From positions 1 to 43,244 of the forward strand of contig SLRZ01000039.1 in the NCBI GenBank assembly GCA_007130695.1: 43,244 bases of DNA. The letters run 5' to 3'. Made by a program: the position numbers and the translations under genes. Below, one piece after another: positions 9,568-17,127 of this stretch (its first letter is position 1; every line of letters starts with the position of its first letter). The DNA comes from Nitriliruptoraceae bacterium (GTDB lineage: Bacteria; Actinomycetota; Nitriliruptoria; Nitriliruptorales; Nitriliruptoraceae). Below the pieces are notes generated by a model, which made no database searches, was not told where the DNA came from, and was given only the letters and a program-made list of their open reading frames with translations.

Positions 9568-10767
9568 TCAGTCGGCGTCCCGGGCCTCGGTCAGCAGGCG
9601 CGACCAGGCCACCGCGTCGAGTTCGGCGGGCTCCAGGTCCCGGGCGGCGGCGAGACGGAGCGCCTCCTCCACGTCGCCCCGGAACCCGGCCGCCGACCGC
9701 CGCGCCGCCGCCTCCGGATCGACCCCGTGGTGGCGTGCGAGCGAGACCACGGCGCGAAGCGCCTCCCCCACGGCCAGTTCGAGTTCGTCCGACGACCCGT
9801 CCGCGGCCGCGTCCGTCCGTGCCAGCCGCTCGACACCGCGTCGGGCCCGCTCGACGGTATCGGCGACGTCGTTCGCCCCGTCGGGGACGAGTTTGGCCGC
9901 CTTGCGCGCCAGCGTCTCGAGCAGCAGCAGCCCCGGCATCGCCATGGGCACCCCCTCGAAGGGGCCGCTGCGGGCCTTCTCCTCGGCCTTGATGCGATCC
10001 CAGTTGACCGCCACGTCGTCGGCGTCGGCCACCGTGTGGTCGGCGAACACGTGCGGGTGACGGCGGACGAGCTTGTCCGCGATCCCCCGGGCCACGTCGT
10101 CGATCGCGAAGGCCCCGCGGTCCCGGGCCACCTGCGCGTGGAAGACCACCTGCAGCAGCACGTCACCGAGCTCCTCCTGCAGGTCGACGTCGTGGTCACG
10201 CTCGATCGCGTCGATCAGCTCGTAGGCCTCCTCGACCAGGTGGTTGGTGAGCGAGGCGTGGTCCTGCTCGAGGTCCCACGGACAGCCGTGCTCGGGGTCA
10301 CGCAGGCGCCGCATCACCTGGACCAGGCGCAACAGGGCGGTGCCCTCGGGCTCCTGGGCCAGGAAGACGAGCTCGATCTCCGCGTCGTGCTCCGGCGCGA
10401 TGCCTCCGAGGACCGGAGGGAGGCGCTCGTCGTCGGGACCCAGGAGGTAGACCACGGTGCCGTCGGCCACGGCCCGCTCCAGCAGGGCGCGGGCGATCCG
10501 ACGGTCGACGGGGTCCCCGGGCCGCATCAGATCGAGGTCGCCGCGCCCGAGGGAGGCCGGCTCCACCGTCTCCAGGTCGAGTCCGGCGAAGTACAGGTGC
10601 GGGGCGGCGGGGTGGCCCTCCGCGTCACGCAGCAGGACCACGGGCGCGGTTCCCAGTGCGTCCCACGCCTGGAATGGCAGCAGGCCGGGCAACGCGTCGG
10701 AGGTCTCGACGAGCACGACGCGCGGCGAGGTGGCCGCGGCCCCGTGGGCGGGCTGGCCGGAACTCAC
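9568..10767 (-). CDS. mazG: MazG nucleoside triphosphate pyrophosphohydrolase with N-terminal extension
   Basis: A 399-residue protein. The MazG core starts near residue 155 (LLRLVQVMRRLRDPEHGCPWD) and carries the metal-binding helices NHLVEEAYELIDAIE and EELGDVLLQVVFHA (EExxE...ExxD), then WDRIKAEEK. The C-terminal part (from about 270) is a second, degenerate MazG-like region. The first 150 residues resemble the tetrapyrrole-methylase-like domain found ahead of MazG in Bacillus YabN, but the conserved motifs are too weak to name. It hydrolyses NTPs to NMP and pyrophosphate and helps clean the nucleotide pool. The GTG start overlaps the stop of the PpiC gene (GTGA). mazG near ftsB is an old arrangement shared with Bacillus. 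Confidence 0.92.
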   Translation of the reverse strand: MSSGQPAHGAAATSPRVVLVETSDALPGLLPFQAWDALGTAPVVLLRDAEGHPAAPHLYFAGLDLETVEPASLGRGDLDLMRPGDPVDRRIARALLERAVADGTVVYLLGPDDERLPPVLGGIAPEHDAEIELVFLAQEPEGTALLRLVQVMRRLRDPEHGCPWDLEQDHASLTNHLVEEAYELIDAIERDHDVDLQEELGDVLLQVVFHAQVARDRGAFAIDDVARGIADKLVRRHPHVFADHTVADADDVAVNWDRIKAEEKARSGPFEGVPMAMPGLLLLETLARKAAKLVPDGANDVADTVERARRGVERLARTDAAADGSSDELELAVGEALRAVVSLARHHGVDPEAAARRSAAGFRGDVEEALRLAAARDLEPAELDAVAWSRLLTEARDAD

Positions 10768-11870
10768 GGGGTGCCCGCGCCGCCCTGCTCCTCGAGCTGA
10801 CGCTGGAACTCCTCGAACTCCTCCATGAGCTCCGGGGGGATCTCGCCGTCGGGAAACTGTTCGAGCAGTTCCTCGGGGATCTCACCCTCGTCGGGGAAGT
10901 CCTCCGGGGCCAGCGGATCGTCGGTGACGACCTCGCCGGCGCTGGCCTCCCAGATGCCGAAGGCGGAGTCGATCTCGACGTCGGCCTCGAGGAACGCCGA
11001 CTCGATGATCGCGTTGAAGGCCTCCTGGGCCTCGCCACCGGTCAGTTCCTCCTCGAGCTCGTCGCGGGCGTCCTCGAACTCGACGGTCTCCTCGTCGGTG
11101 ACCTCGATGACGTGGAAGCCGAACTGGGTCTCCACGGGGCCGACGAGCTCGCCGATGTCGGCGTTCCAGACCGCATCGTCGAACTCCTCGACATACTGCC
11201 CACGGGGCTCCGCGCCGTACTCGCCACCGTTGGGGGCGCTGCCCGGGTCCTGGGAGACCTCGGCCGCGAGTTCGCCGAAGTCCGCGCCGTCCTCGAGCTC
11301 CTCGACGACCTCGTCGGCCTCCTCCTCGGACTCCACCAGGATGTGGCGCACCGACCGGGTGGCGAAACGGGTCTCGACCTGGGCCTCGTAGGCCTCGCGC
11401 AGTTCGTCCTCGCCGACATCCTCGGTCAGTTCGGTGAACAGCGCGTCGACCCGCACCTGCGTGGCCACCAGCAGGTTCCGGAACTCCTCCTCGGTCATCC
11501 CGGTCTCGGCCTGATACGCCTCCTCGCCCCCGAACTGCGCGACCTGCTCCTCGAAGGCCTCGTCGAGTTCCTCTTCGGAGATCTCGACGTCGAAGTCCTC
11601 GGCGACCTGTTCGAGCACCTCGAACTGGATCAGCGCCGTGAGCATCTGCCGTTGCAGCGGCTCGACCCGCTCACTGCGTTCCTCGGCCTCCAGGTCCTCG
11701 GGGTCGACGCCCTGGGAGTCGAGTTGCGCCCGGACCATGCGTTCGAGCAGTTCACGGTCGATGTCCTCGCCGTTGACGGTCGCGGCGACCGACCCACCGG
11801 CGCCCCCGCACGCGGCCAGGACCACGACCAGCACGAGGGCGAACACGGAACGTTGGACAGCTGTGCGCAC
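10764..11870 (-). CDS. PpiC/parvulin-type peptidyl-prolyl isomerase lipoprotein (SurA/PrsA-like)
   Basis: A 368-residue exported foldase. The N-terminus is a lipoprotein signal (RTAVQRS, hydrophobic core, lipobox LAAC before GG). A SurA-N-like region follows (VNGEDIDRELLERMV), and then the parvulin domain at about residues 170-265 (SVRHILVESEEEADEVVEEL, FGELAAEVSQDPGS, NGGEYG, FGFHVIEVTD). The C-terminal 90 residues are strongly acidic. I start at the GTG at 11870, which has GGAG nine bases upstream and gives a clean signal peptide; an ATG at 11885 would add five residues. It would help fold proteins outside the membrane. It is translationally coupled to mazG and diverges from the zur-like gene. 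Confidence 0.88.
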   Translation of the reverse strand: MRTAVQRSVFALVLVVVLAACGGAGGSVAATVNGEDIDRELLERMVRAQLDSQGVDPEDLEAEERSERVEPLQRQMLTALIQFEVLEQVAEDFDVEISEEELDEAFEEQVAQFGGEEAYQAETGMTEEEFRNLLVATQVRVDALFTELTEDVGEDELREAYEAQVETRFATRSVRHILVESEEEADEVVEELEDGADFGELAAEVSQDPGSAPNGGEYGAEPRGQYVEEFDDAVWNADIGELVGPVETQFGFHVIEVTDEETVEFEDARDELEEELTGGEAQEAFNAIIESAFLEADVEIDSAFGIWEASAGEVVTDDPLAPEDFPDEGEIPEELLEQFPDGEIPPELMEEFEEFQRQLEEQGGAGTP

Positions 11871-12034
11871 GTCGACGGGCTCCATAAGAGGCGAGTTCGC
11901 GCGATCCGATGACCGCGGCGGGACGCCGTGGCGTCGCCGTCGAGTGTAACCGTTCCCTCCGTTCGGCCATGGTCCGTCGGGGTAGACTCGCGCCCCCCGG
12001 AGCGGGTGGCGCCGGCCGCCGGCACGCCGCCGTG

Positions 12035-12063
12035 TTTCTGGTTCCGAGAACCTCCCCTATCAT
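12035..12063 (+). promoter_or_regulatory. Candidate promoter/operator of the zur-like gene (site A)
   Basis: TTTCTG (12035-12040) and TATCAT (12058-12063) are 17 bases apart. The spacer begins with GTTCCGAGAACC, and including the preceding G it forms GGTTC-CGA-GAACC, an inverted repeat. The predicted transcription start would fall at or next to the ATG at 12071, suggesting a leaderless mRNA. The GTTCCnAGAAC core recurs at sites B (14859-14887) and C (17128-17156). Confidence 0.55.
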
Positions 12064-12070
12064 GGTTCCC

Positions 12071-12505
12071 ATGAGTTCCGACCTGCACACGACCGTCGCG
12101 CAACAGCTGCGCCGCACGCGCCAGCGCTACACGCTGGGGCGCCGGCAGCTGGTGGAGCTGCTGGCCGAGACCGGACGCCCGGTCACGATCCCCGACCTCA
12201 TCGAGTCGGGTGCGGAGCAGTCGCAGAGCTCGCTGTACCGCAACCTCGCGATCCTCGAGCAGTGCGGGACCGTGCGACGACTGATGTCCACCGACGACGT
12301 CGCCCGTTACGAGTTGGCCGAGGAACTCTCCGAACACCACCACCACCTCGTCTGCTCGGTGTGCGGCGACATCGAGGACGTCACGCTGCCCGACGCGGTG
12401 GAGGCGACGCTGCACGAGGCCGCCATCGACGCCGGCCGGGACAGCGACTTCTCCGTCGAGTCCCACCGCTTCGAACTGGTGGGGACCTGCGGCGACTGCG
12501 ACTAG
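12071..12505 (+). CDS. zur: Fur-family metal-dependent repressor, probably Zur
   Basis: A 144-residue regulator. The winged-helix DNA-binding domain covers residues 8-82 (TLGRRQLVELLAETGRPVTI, then SQSSLYRNLAILEQCGTVRR, the recognition helix). The dimerisation/metal domain has HHHHLVCSVCGDIED (89-103), a His/Cys metal site and first CxxC, and the C-terminal CGDC (140-143), which together form the structural zinc site. In this family such proteins bind DNA when loaded with metal. Zinc is inferred from the neighbouring znu genes. The ATG at 12071 is directly downstream of a good -10, and longer in-frame starts would cover the promoter. It converges on znuB with only 15 bases between the stop codons. 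The candidate operator in its own promoter implies autoregulation. Confidence 0.88.
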   Translation: MSSDLHTTVAQQLRRTRQRYTLGRRQLVELLAETGRPVTIPDLIESGAEQSQSSLYRNLAILEQCGTVRRLMSTDDVARYELAEELSEHHHHLVCSVCGDIEDVTLPDAVEATLHEAAIDAGRDSDFSVESHRFELVGTCGDCD

Positions 12506-12520
12506 AGCTCCGCCACGCGG

Positions 12521-13381
12521 TCAGGCCGCCGCCGGGGCCCGGCGTCGGCGCAGGGCCCGCACCCGGTCGCGGGCCTCGAGCAACGCCAGGGTCAGGAAGA
12601 ACATCAGCACGGTCAGCCCCGCGATCGTCGCGGCCGTCGCGGTGGCGTAGTGGAAGCTGATCAGCAGCCCGAGGACGACGGCCAGGCCTCCGAGCAGCAT
12701 CGCCACCGCCATCATCACCGGCACCCGGCGCGACACCAGGGAGGCGGTGGCGGGTGGCGCGACGAGGAAGGCGAACACCAGCAGCGTGCCCACGGTGCGG
12801 AACGAGGTCACCACGACCATCGCGACGGTGGCCAGCATCACCACGTGGGTCAGCCCCGGCCGCAGCCCCAGGGCCTGCGCCTTGGCCCGGCTGAAGCTCA
12901 ACACCAGGAACGGCCGGTAGAAGGCCACGGTGACCACCAGGGTGAGCAGTGCCGCCACCCCGACGACCCGTAGATCGCCCCGCGTCACGCCCAGCGGGTC
13001 CCCGAAGAGGATCGTGGTGAGGTCGCCGGCGTAGGCACCGCCACGCGAGATGATCGCCACACCCGCCGCGAGCATGCCGACGAACAGCAGACCGATGCTG
13101 GTGTCCTCACCGAGCCGGCTGCGGGAACTGGCCAGCGACACGCCTCCGATCATGACCGCGGCGCTCAGTGCTCCGCCGACCATCAGGTTGCCACCGAGGA
13201 TGAAGGCGATCGCGATACCCGGCAGGACCCCGTGGGCCAGCGCGTCCCCCATGAACGCCATGCCCCGCAGCACCACCCATGTGCCGATGATCGAGCCGGC
13301 GACCACCGTCAGCAGGCCGGCGGCCAGCGCCGTGCGCATGAAGGAGTAGGCGAAGGGGTCGGTCACCAACTCCAGCACCAC
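12521..13381 (-). CDS. znuB: Metal (zinc/manganese) ABC transporter permease
   Basis: A 286-residue ABC-3 family permease with about eight or nine membrane helices. Typical segments are YSFMRTALAAGLLTVVAGS, GTWVVLRGMAFMGDALAHG-VLPGIA (the conserved coupling region), the loop GDPLGVTRGDL, FYRPFLVLSFSRAKAQALG and LLVFAFLVAPPATA. It would carry zinc or manganese across the membrane with ZnuA and ZnuC. The GTG at 13381 has GAGGA eight bases upstream; an in-frame start at 13474 would add an untypical stretch and run into the hairpin. It lies 149 bases downstream of znuA in the same direction, separated by a strong hairpin. The ATPase gene is not in this operon but is divergent from znuA. Confidence 0.9.
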   Translation of the reverse strand: MVLELVTDPFAYSFMRTALAAGLLTVVAGSIIGTWVVLRGMAFMGDALAHGVLPGIAIAFILGGNLMVGGALSAAVMIGGVSLASSRSRLGEDTSIGLLFVGMLAAGVAIISRGGAYAGDLTTILFGDPLGVTRGDLRVVGVAALLTLVVTVAFYRPFLVLSFSRAKAQALGLRPGLTHVVMLATVAMVVVTSFRTVGTLLVFAFLVAPPATASLVSRRVPVMMAVAMLLGGLAVVLGLLISFHYATATAATIAGLTVLMFFLTLALLEARDRVRALRRRRAPAAA

Positions 13382-13476
13382 CGGATCCTTCCTCACCGCA
13401 CGGTCGGGCCCCCGGTCGACGACGACGAGGGCGGCCACGCAGAGCATCGCACGAGACGTACGGGCCCCCAGCATGC

Positions 13477-13514
13477 CAGGGCCGGCGCCCCTCCCCCGCG
13501 AGGCGCCGGCCCTG
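13477..13514 (-). terminator. Strong hairpin between znuA and znuB
   Basis: A perfect 13-bp inverted repeat (CAGGGCCGGCGCC at 13477-13489, reverse complement at 13502-13514) with a 12-base loop, just after the znuA stop. No U-tract follows. It could end or attenuate the znuA transcript before znuB, or protect the znuA mRNA from 3' decay, giving more binding protein than permease. Confidence 0.6.
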
Positions 13515-13530
13515 CCAGATCCGCGACGGA

Positions 13531-14799
13531 TCAGCCCAGCGCATCGGCGATCCGCTGCGCGTTCGCACGCAGCATGTCGAGGTAGGTCCCCCCGTCACCG
13601 TCGGGTTCACCCAGGGCGTCGGAGTACAGCTCGACCACCTCGACCTGGAGGTCGCCGCGGCCGACGACCTCGCTGGCCAGCTGCTCGGAGAGTCGGTCAC
13701 CCTCGATGTTCTCCGAGAAGATGGCGGGCACCCCCGCCTCCTCCACGGTCTCGATCAGCTCGGCGAACGCCTGCGGGTTCGTCTCCGCGTCCGTCGACGA
13801 ACCGGGGATCACGGTGCCCAGCACCTCGAAGTCGTAGCGGACCGCGAGGTAGCCGAAGGCGTCGTGGTTGGTGACCAGCTTGCGGTGCTCGTCGGGCACG
13901 TCGGCCAGGATCTCCTCGACCTCCTCGTGCACGGCGAGGAGCTGCTCGTTGTAGTCGTCGGCCCGCTGCTGCCACTCGTCGGCGTCGACCACCTCGGAGA
14001 TCGCGGCGAGCTCCTCGGCGATGAGCTCGACACCGTCGGCCATGCGCACCGGGTCGTGCCAGACGTGTGGGTCCTCGGGCCCGTGCGCATGGTCATCGTC
14101 ATCGTCGTGGCCGTGACCATCGTCGTCCTCGTGGCCGTGGTCATCCTCATCGTCGTGCCCGTGACCATCGTCGTCCTCGTGGCCGTGGTCATCCTCATCG
14201 TCGTGGCCGTGACCATCGTCCTCGTGCCCGTGGTCATCCTCATCGTCGTGGCCGTGACCATCGTCCTCGTGCCCGTGGTCATCCTCATCGTCGTGCTCGT
14301 GACCATCGTCCTCGTCGTGGCCGTGGTCGTCGTCCTCGTCGTGGCCGTGGTCGTCATCGTCGCCGTGCCCGTGGTCGTGGGGCCCGTCCCAGTCGAAGTC
14401 GATCGGGTCGAGATGGCCCGCCACCTCGAAGACCGCCACGCCGTCCTCCTCCGCGGCCTCGAGCGCGGAGACGAGGTTCTCCTCGAGCTGCAGGCCGTTG
14501 GCGACCACGAGGTCGGCGTCACGCAGGAGCGCGGCATCCTGGGCGGAGGGCTCGAAGCCGTGCGGGTCGACTCCCGGCGGCATGATGACCTCGACGGTCC
14601 CGTCGTCCTGCACCAGTTCGGTGACGATGTCGCCCAGGATGGAGGTCGTCGCCACGACGAGGAGATCGTCGGTCGCCTCCTCCTCGGCACCGATGTCGAG
14701 GTCATCGCCATCCTCGTCGGCGCCGCAGGCGGCCAGCAGCAGCCCGAGCGCGGCGAGGACCGCAACCAGCGGTCGTCTCGGATGGAGGGTGGAACGCAT
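13531..14799 (-). CDS. znuA: ZnuA-type zinc-binding lipoprotein with a very long His/Asp/Glu-rich repeat loop
   Basis: A 422-residue cluster A-I substrate-binding protein. The start at 14799 follows GAAGGA. The lipoprotein signal is RSTLHPRRPLVAVLAALGLL with lipobox LAAC. The first lobe has VVATTSILGDIVTEL and PPGVDPHGFEPSAQDAALL (first metal His). A roughly 100-residue insert of HGHDDEDDHGHED-type repeats follows, then EDPHVWHDP (second His), KLVTNHDAFGYLAVRY (third His) and the C-terminal lobe ending IFSENIEGDRLSEQLA. The family captures Zn2+ outside the membrane and hands it to ZnuB; His-rich loops are thought to scavenge zinc or sense load. This loop is much longer than usual. A shared operator-like element lies upstream (site B). 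Confidence 0.93.
   Translation of the reverse strand: MRSTLHPRRPLVAVLAALGLLLAACGADEDGDDLDIGAEEEATDDLLVVATTSILGDIVTELVQDDGTVEVIMPPGVDPHGFEPSAQDAALLRDADLVVANGLQLEENLVSALEAAEEDGVAVFEVAGHLDPIDFDWDGPHDHGHGDDDDHGHDEDDDHGHDEDDGHEHDDEDDHGHEDDGHGHDDEDDHGHEDDGHGHDDEDDHGHEDDDGHGHDDEDDHGHEDDDGHGHDDDDDHAHGPEDPHVWHDPVRMADGVELIAEELAAISEVVDADEWQQRADDYNEQLLAVHEEVEEILADVPDEHRKLVTNHDAFGYLAVRYDFEVLGTVIPGSSTDAETNPQAFAELIETVEEAGVPAIFSENIEGDRLSEQLASEVVGRGDLQVEVVELYSDALGEPDGDGGTYLDMLRANAQRIADALG
14090..14370. repeat. In-frame tandem repeat encoding His/Asp/Glu units within znuA
   Basis: The DNA repeats in 45- and 48-base units, each coding for 15 or 16 residues of the form DDEDDHGHEDDGHGH. Four near-identical copies are clear, flanked by shorter degenerate units. 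All length variants are multiples of three, so expansion or contraction keeps the frame. It is a coding minisatellite, not a CRISPR array. Confidence 0.85.
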
Positions 14800-14858
14800 C
14801 ACAAAGTCCTTCGTCGTGGGTCGGCGTCCGGCAGGCCATGTATTGTGTTCTCGCACCG

Positions 14859-14887
14859 ACCCTAGAGAGAGTAATGGGAACTGTTCC
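14859..14887 (-). promoter_or_regulatory. Candidate znuA promoter/operator between znuA and znuC (site B)
   Basis: GGAAC-T-GTTCC (14877-14887) is a perfect 11-base palindrome, extended on the plus strand to GTTCCTAGATC. For znuA (minus strand) a TAGGGT -10 lies at 14864-14859, and the GTTCC half-site fills the start of the 17-base spacer, the same geometry as at zur. The palindrome also overlaps the likely start of the divergent znuC gene, so one operator could control both directions. Confidence 0.5.
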
Positions 14888-15725
14888 TAGATCGCCAATC
14901 GAGTTTGGCGACGACAGCGGTCGTCCAGGAGACAGGGGCGCCGTCGCCCCAGCGGTGCGCATGCGCGGTCTGGGGGTCTCCTACGGCGACCATGAGGCGC
15001 TGCGCGGCATCGACCTCGACCTCCCGGCGGGCCATCTGGTGGCGATCATCGGCCCGAACGGCTCCGGCAAGTCGACCCTGCTGTCCACGATCTCCGGACT
15101 GGTGCGCCCCACGGTGGGAACGCTGGAGCTGTACGGCCGCCCGGCCAACGGTGCCCGCCGCCGGGTGGCACACGTGCTGCAGACCACGGTCGCGAACGAG
15201 TCGGTGCCGCTGACCGTCCGGGAAACGGTACGCATGGGCCGCTACGGGGCCCGGGGGGCGTTCCGTCGCCTGACCGCCGAGGACCGTGAGGCCGTGGACT
15301 CCGCGATCGAGCGCATGCGCATCGGGGACCTGGTCTCCCGCCAACTGCACGAGCTGTCCGGCGGGCAGCGCCAGCGCACCTACGTCGCCCAGGGCCTGGC
15401 CCAGCGCGCCGACGTGCTGCTGCTCGACGAACCGATCACCGGCCTGGACATGGTGACCCAGGAGACGATCAGCCACGTGATCAGCGACGAGCGCGACGCG
15501 GGCCGGTGCGTGGTGCTCACCACCCACGATGTCGGCACCGCCTCGACGGCGGACCTGGCGGTCCTGTTGGCCAACGAGGTCGTGGCGTGTGGCCCGCCCG
15601 AGAAGTCACTCACCCCCGATCTGCTCGCGAGGGCGTACGGCGGGCACGTACACGTGCTGGACGACGGCACCATCGTCCTCGACGAACCCCATCACCACGA
15701 CCATCGCCACCATCAGCAGCTCTGA
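14874..15725 (+). CDS. znuC: Metal ABC transporter ATP-binding protein with His-rich C-terminal tail
   Basis: A 283-residue ATPase (start uncertain). Motifs in order are Walker A GPNGSGKST, Q-loop VLQTT, signature LSGGQRQR, Walker B VLLLDEPITGLD and H-switch TTHDVG. It should power the ZnuAB transporter. The last dozen residues are DEPHHHDHRHHQQL, a His cluster like the loops of other zinc proteins here. Possible starts are the ATG at 14874, inside the operator palindrome with a weak AGAGAG before it, and a GTG/ATG pair at 14955/14961 with no close ribosome site. The conserved domain begins just after 14961, so residues 1-29 may not be translated. It is divergent from znuA and 55 bases upstream of the ArsR gene, possibly in one transcript. 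Confidence 0.9.
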   Translation: MGTVPRSPIEFGDDSGRPGDRGAVAPAVRMRGLGVSYGDHEALRGIDLDLPAGHLVAIIGPNGSGKSTLLSTISGLVRPTVGTLELYGRPANGARRRVAHVLQTTVANESVPLTVRETVRMGRYGARGAFRRLTAEDREAVDSAIERMRIGDLVSRQLHELSGGQRQRTYVAQGLAQRADVLLLDEPITGLDMVTQETISHVISDERDAGRCVVLTTHDVGTASTADLAVLLANEVVACGPPEKSLTPDLLARAYGGHVHVLDDGTIVLDEPHHHDHRHHQQL

Positions 15726-15780
15726 GGAGCCCGCGTGAAGGCAGGCCTCTAGACTCGCTCTGAGGCCGAGGGCGGCCACG

Positions 15781-16104
15781 ATGACCCGCCCGGCCCGAGC
15801 GGGAGGGCGCGCGGTGTCGGAGCAGACGGCACTCGAGCGCGCCACCGACATCTTCCGCGCGCTGTCCAACCCGGTGCGCATCGGGATCGTGCGCGAACTG
15901 GCGCGAAGCGAACGCCCGGTCCACGAACTGGTGGACGCCCTCGGCATCTCCCAGCCCCTGGTCTCCCAGCACCTCGCAGTGCTTCGGGGCGCCCGGCTCG
16001 TGGAGCGCCGCCGCACGGGGCGCGAGGTCACCTACCGGCTGGTCGACGACCACGTCGCCCACATCGTCGAGGACGCCGTCGTCCATGCCGACGAGGTGGC
16101 CTGA
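15781..16104 (+). CDS. ArsR/SmtB-family transcriptional regulator
   Basis: A 107-residue winged-helix repressor. The HTH reads HELVDALGISQPLVSQHLAV, followed by a beta-wing (RLVERRRTGREVTYRLV) and a C-terminal helix DDHVAHIVEDAVVHADE. That helix carries the Asp/His pattern (DxH...HxxE-like) of the alpha-5 zinc site in SmtB/CzrA proteins. In this family metal binding releases DNA, so such a protein would turn on zinc-excess functions. The ATG at 15781 follows GAGGG; a GTG at 15814 preceded by GGGAGGG is an equally good start. It sits 55 bases after znuC and 92 bases before the His-rich gene. An Fur-type plus an SmtB-type regulator together parallel the smtB-zur pair of mycobacteria. Confidence 0.88.
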   Translation: MTRPARAGGRAVSEQTALERATDIFRALSNPVRIGIVRELARSERPVHELVDALGISQPLVSQHLAVLRGARLVERRRTGREVTYRLVDDHVAHIVEDAVVHADEVA

Positions 16105-16140
16105 GCTCCGCAGCGCCGGTCGGATGGACGAGCTGCACGT

Positions 16141-16170
16141 GACATGCGATTATTGCGATGTTACGATGTC
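16141..16170 (+). promoter_or_regulatory. AT-richer element with GACAT...ATGTC arms before the His-rich gene
   Basis: In an otherwise GC-rich region, 16141-16170 is AT-richer. It is bounded by GACAT and ATGTC, and contains CGAT three times, at 16147, 16156 and 16164. It lies between the ArsR gene and the TTG start of the His-rich protein. A promoter or ArsR-type operator is plausible, but no clear -35/-10 pair or full palindrome is visible. Confidence 0.3.
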
Positions 16171-16196
16171 GTTTCGACCGACCGAGGATCTCTCAC

Positions 16197-16496
16197 TTGA
16201 GCACCACACACGCCGTCCACGACGGTCACACCCACGTCCACGGCCCCGACTGCGGCCACCCAGCGGTGGAGCACGACGACCACGTCGACTACCTCCACGA
16301 CGGCCACGCCCACCGGTCCCATTCCGACCACTACGACGAGTGCGATCTCGACGACGTGCACGTGATCGCCCACCCCCACGACCACCAGCACGGTCCCGAC
16401 TGCGGGCACGACACCGTGGAGCACGGCGACCACGTCGACTACCTGCACGACGGCCACCGTCACGCGCCGCACGACGGCCACTACGACGAGCACTGA
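16197..16496 (+). CDS. Small His-rich metal-binding protein with two repeated units
   Basis: A 99-residue protein, about a quarter His, with many Asp. It contains two copies of a roughly 25-residue unit: HGPDCGHPAVEHDDHVDYLH followed by DGHAH, and HGPDCGHDTVEHGDHVDYLH followed by DGHRH. Each has one Cys and about seven His, so the protein should bind several zinc ions. It ends HDGHYDEH. There is no signal peptide or membrane segment. Related single-unit proteins in actinobacteria are often labelled 'zinc transporter permease', which the sequence does not support; a cytoplasmic zinc buffer is more likely (inference). The TTG at 16197 is preceded by GAGGA at eight bases; an ATG at 16158 has no ribosome site and lies in the AT-richer element. 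Confidence 0.8.
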   Translation: MSTTHAVHDGHTHVHGPDCGHPAVEHDDHVDYLHDGHAHRSHSDHYDECDLDDVHVIAHPHDHQHGPDCGHDTVEHGDHVDYLHDGHRHAPHDGHYDEH

Positions 16497-16510
16497 GCCA
16501 CCGCACTCAC

Positions 16511-16551
16511 CGCCCCCGGCCGCCCAAGCACCGCACGGGCCGCCGGGGGCG
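16511..16551. terminator. Bidirectional hairpin between the His-rich gene and the HIT gene
   Basis: CGCCCCCGGC (16511-16520) pairs with GCCGGGGGCG (16542-16551), with inner GCCC/GGGC pairing. It lies between two convergent genes and could end both transcripts. Confidence 0.6.
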
Positions 16552-16559
16552 CTTCGCGT

Positions 16560-16982
16560 TCAGCCCACGTACTCGTCGTGGCCGAGGTCCCACAGGGCGC
16601 TGCGGATCCGCTCGAGCGCATCGTCCATCTCGGCCGGGTCCGGGTCGCTGGCCGCCTTGGCGAAGCTGAGGTCCCCGAGATCGTTGACCGCCAGGACGTG
16701 GATGTGGGTGTGGGGCACCTCGAAGCCGGCGATCATCTGGCCCACACGCGGCGGGTCGAAGGCCTTCTGGATCCCCTGGCCCACGACGAGCGCCACCTCG
16801 CTGCAGCGGGCCCAGAGGTCGGCGTCGAGGTCGATCCAGTGGTCGACCTCCTGCCGCGGCACCACGAGGGTGTGGCCGGTCGTGATCGGGTTGATCGAGA
16901 GGAACGCGACCACGTCGTCGTCCTGCCACACGAAGCGACCCGGCAGTTCGCCCTCGATGATCCGGGTGAAGACGCTGGGCAT
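16560..16982 (-). CDS. HIT-family nucleotide hydrolase/transferase
   Basis: A 140-residue histidine-triad protein of the HinT-like branch. The family pattern is complete: VFTRIIEGELPGRFVWQDDD at the N-terminus, INPITTGHTLVVPRQEVDHW, and the active-site triad HTHIHV at about residues 91-96. Such enzymes hydrolyse AMP-linked or similar nucleotide conjugates in the cytoplasm; the physiological substrate is unknown. The ATG at 16982 has GGAG eight bases upstream. It is the only minus-strand gene between the ArsR/His-rich genes and the flavoprotein/FeoB-like operon, and a direct link with metal handling is not evident. Confidence 0.92.
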   Translation of the reverse strand: MPSVFTRIIEGELPGRFVWQDDDVVAFLSINPITTGHTLVVPRQEVDHWIDLDADLWARCSEVALVVGQGIQKAFDPPRVGQMIAGFEVPHTHIHVLAVNDLGDLSFAKAASDPDPAEMDDALERIRSALWDLGHDEYVG

Positions 16983-17127
16983 GGATGAGGCTCCTTCATC
17001 GGCGGCGTGGCGTCGAGCGTAGACCCACCCGCCGACCCCGGCCCGGCCCGGTCACCCACGCCGGGTCCCACGCCGGGGCGCCCCGGGGCGCCGCCGCGAC
17101 GGGCCCCTGCCCCCGGGTGGGACTATT

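Noticed and set aside
14090-14370. Short regular repeats that could suggest a CRISPR array
   Set aside because: There are no unique spacers; the units are contiguous, multiples of three and encode the His/Asp/Glu loop of ZnuA in frame.
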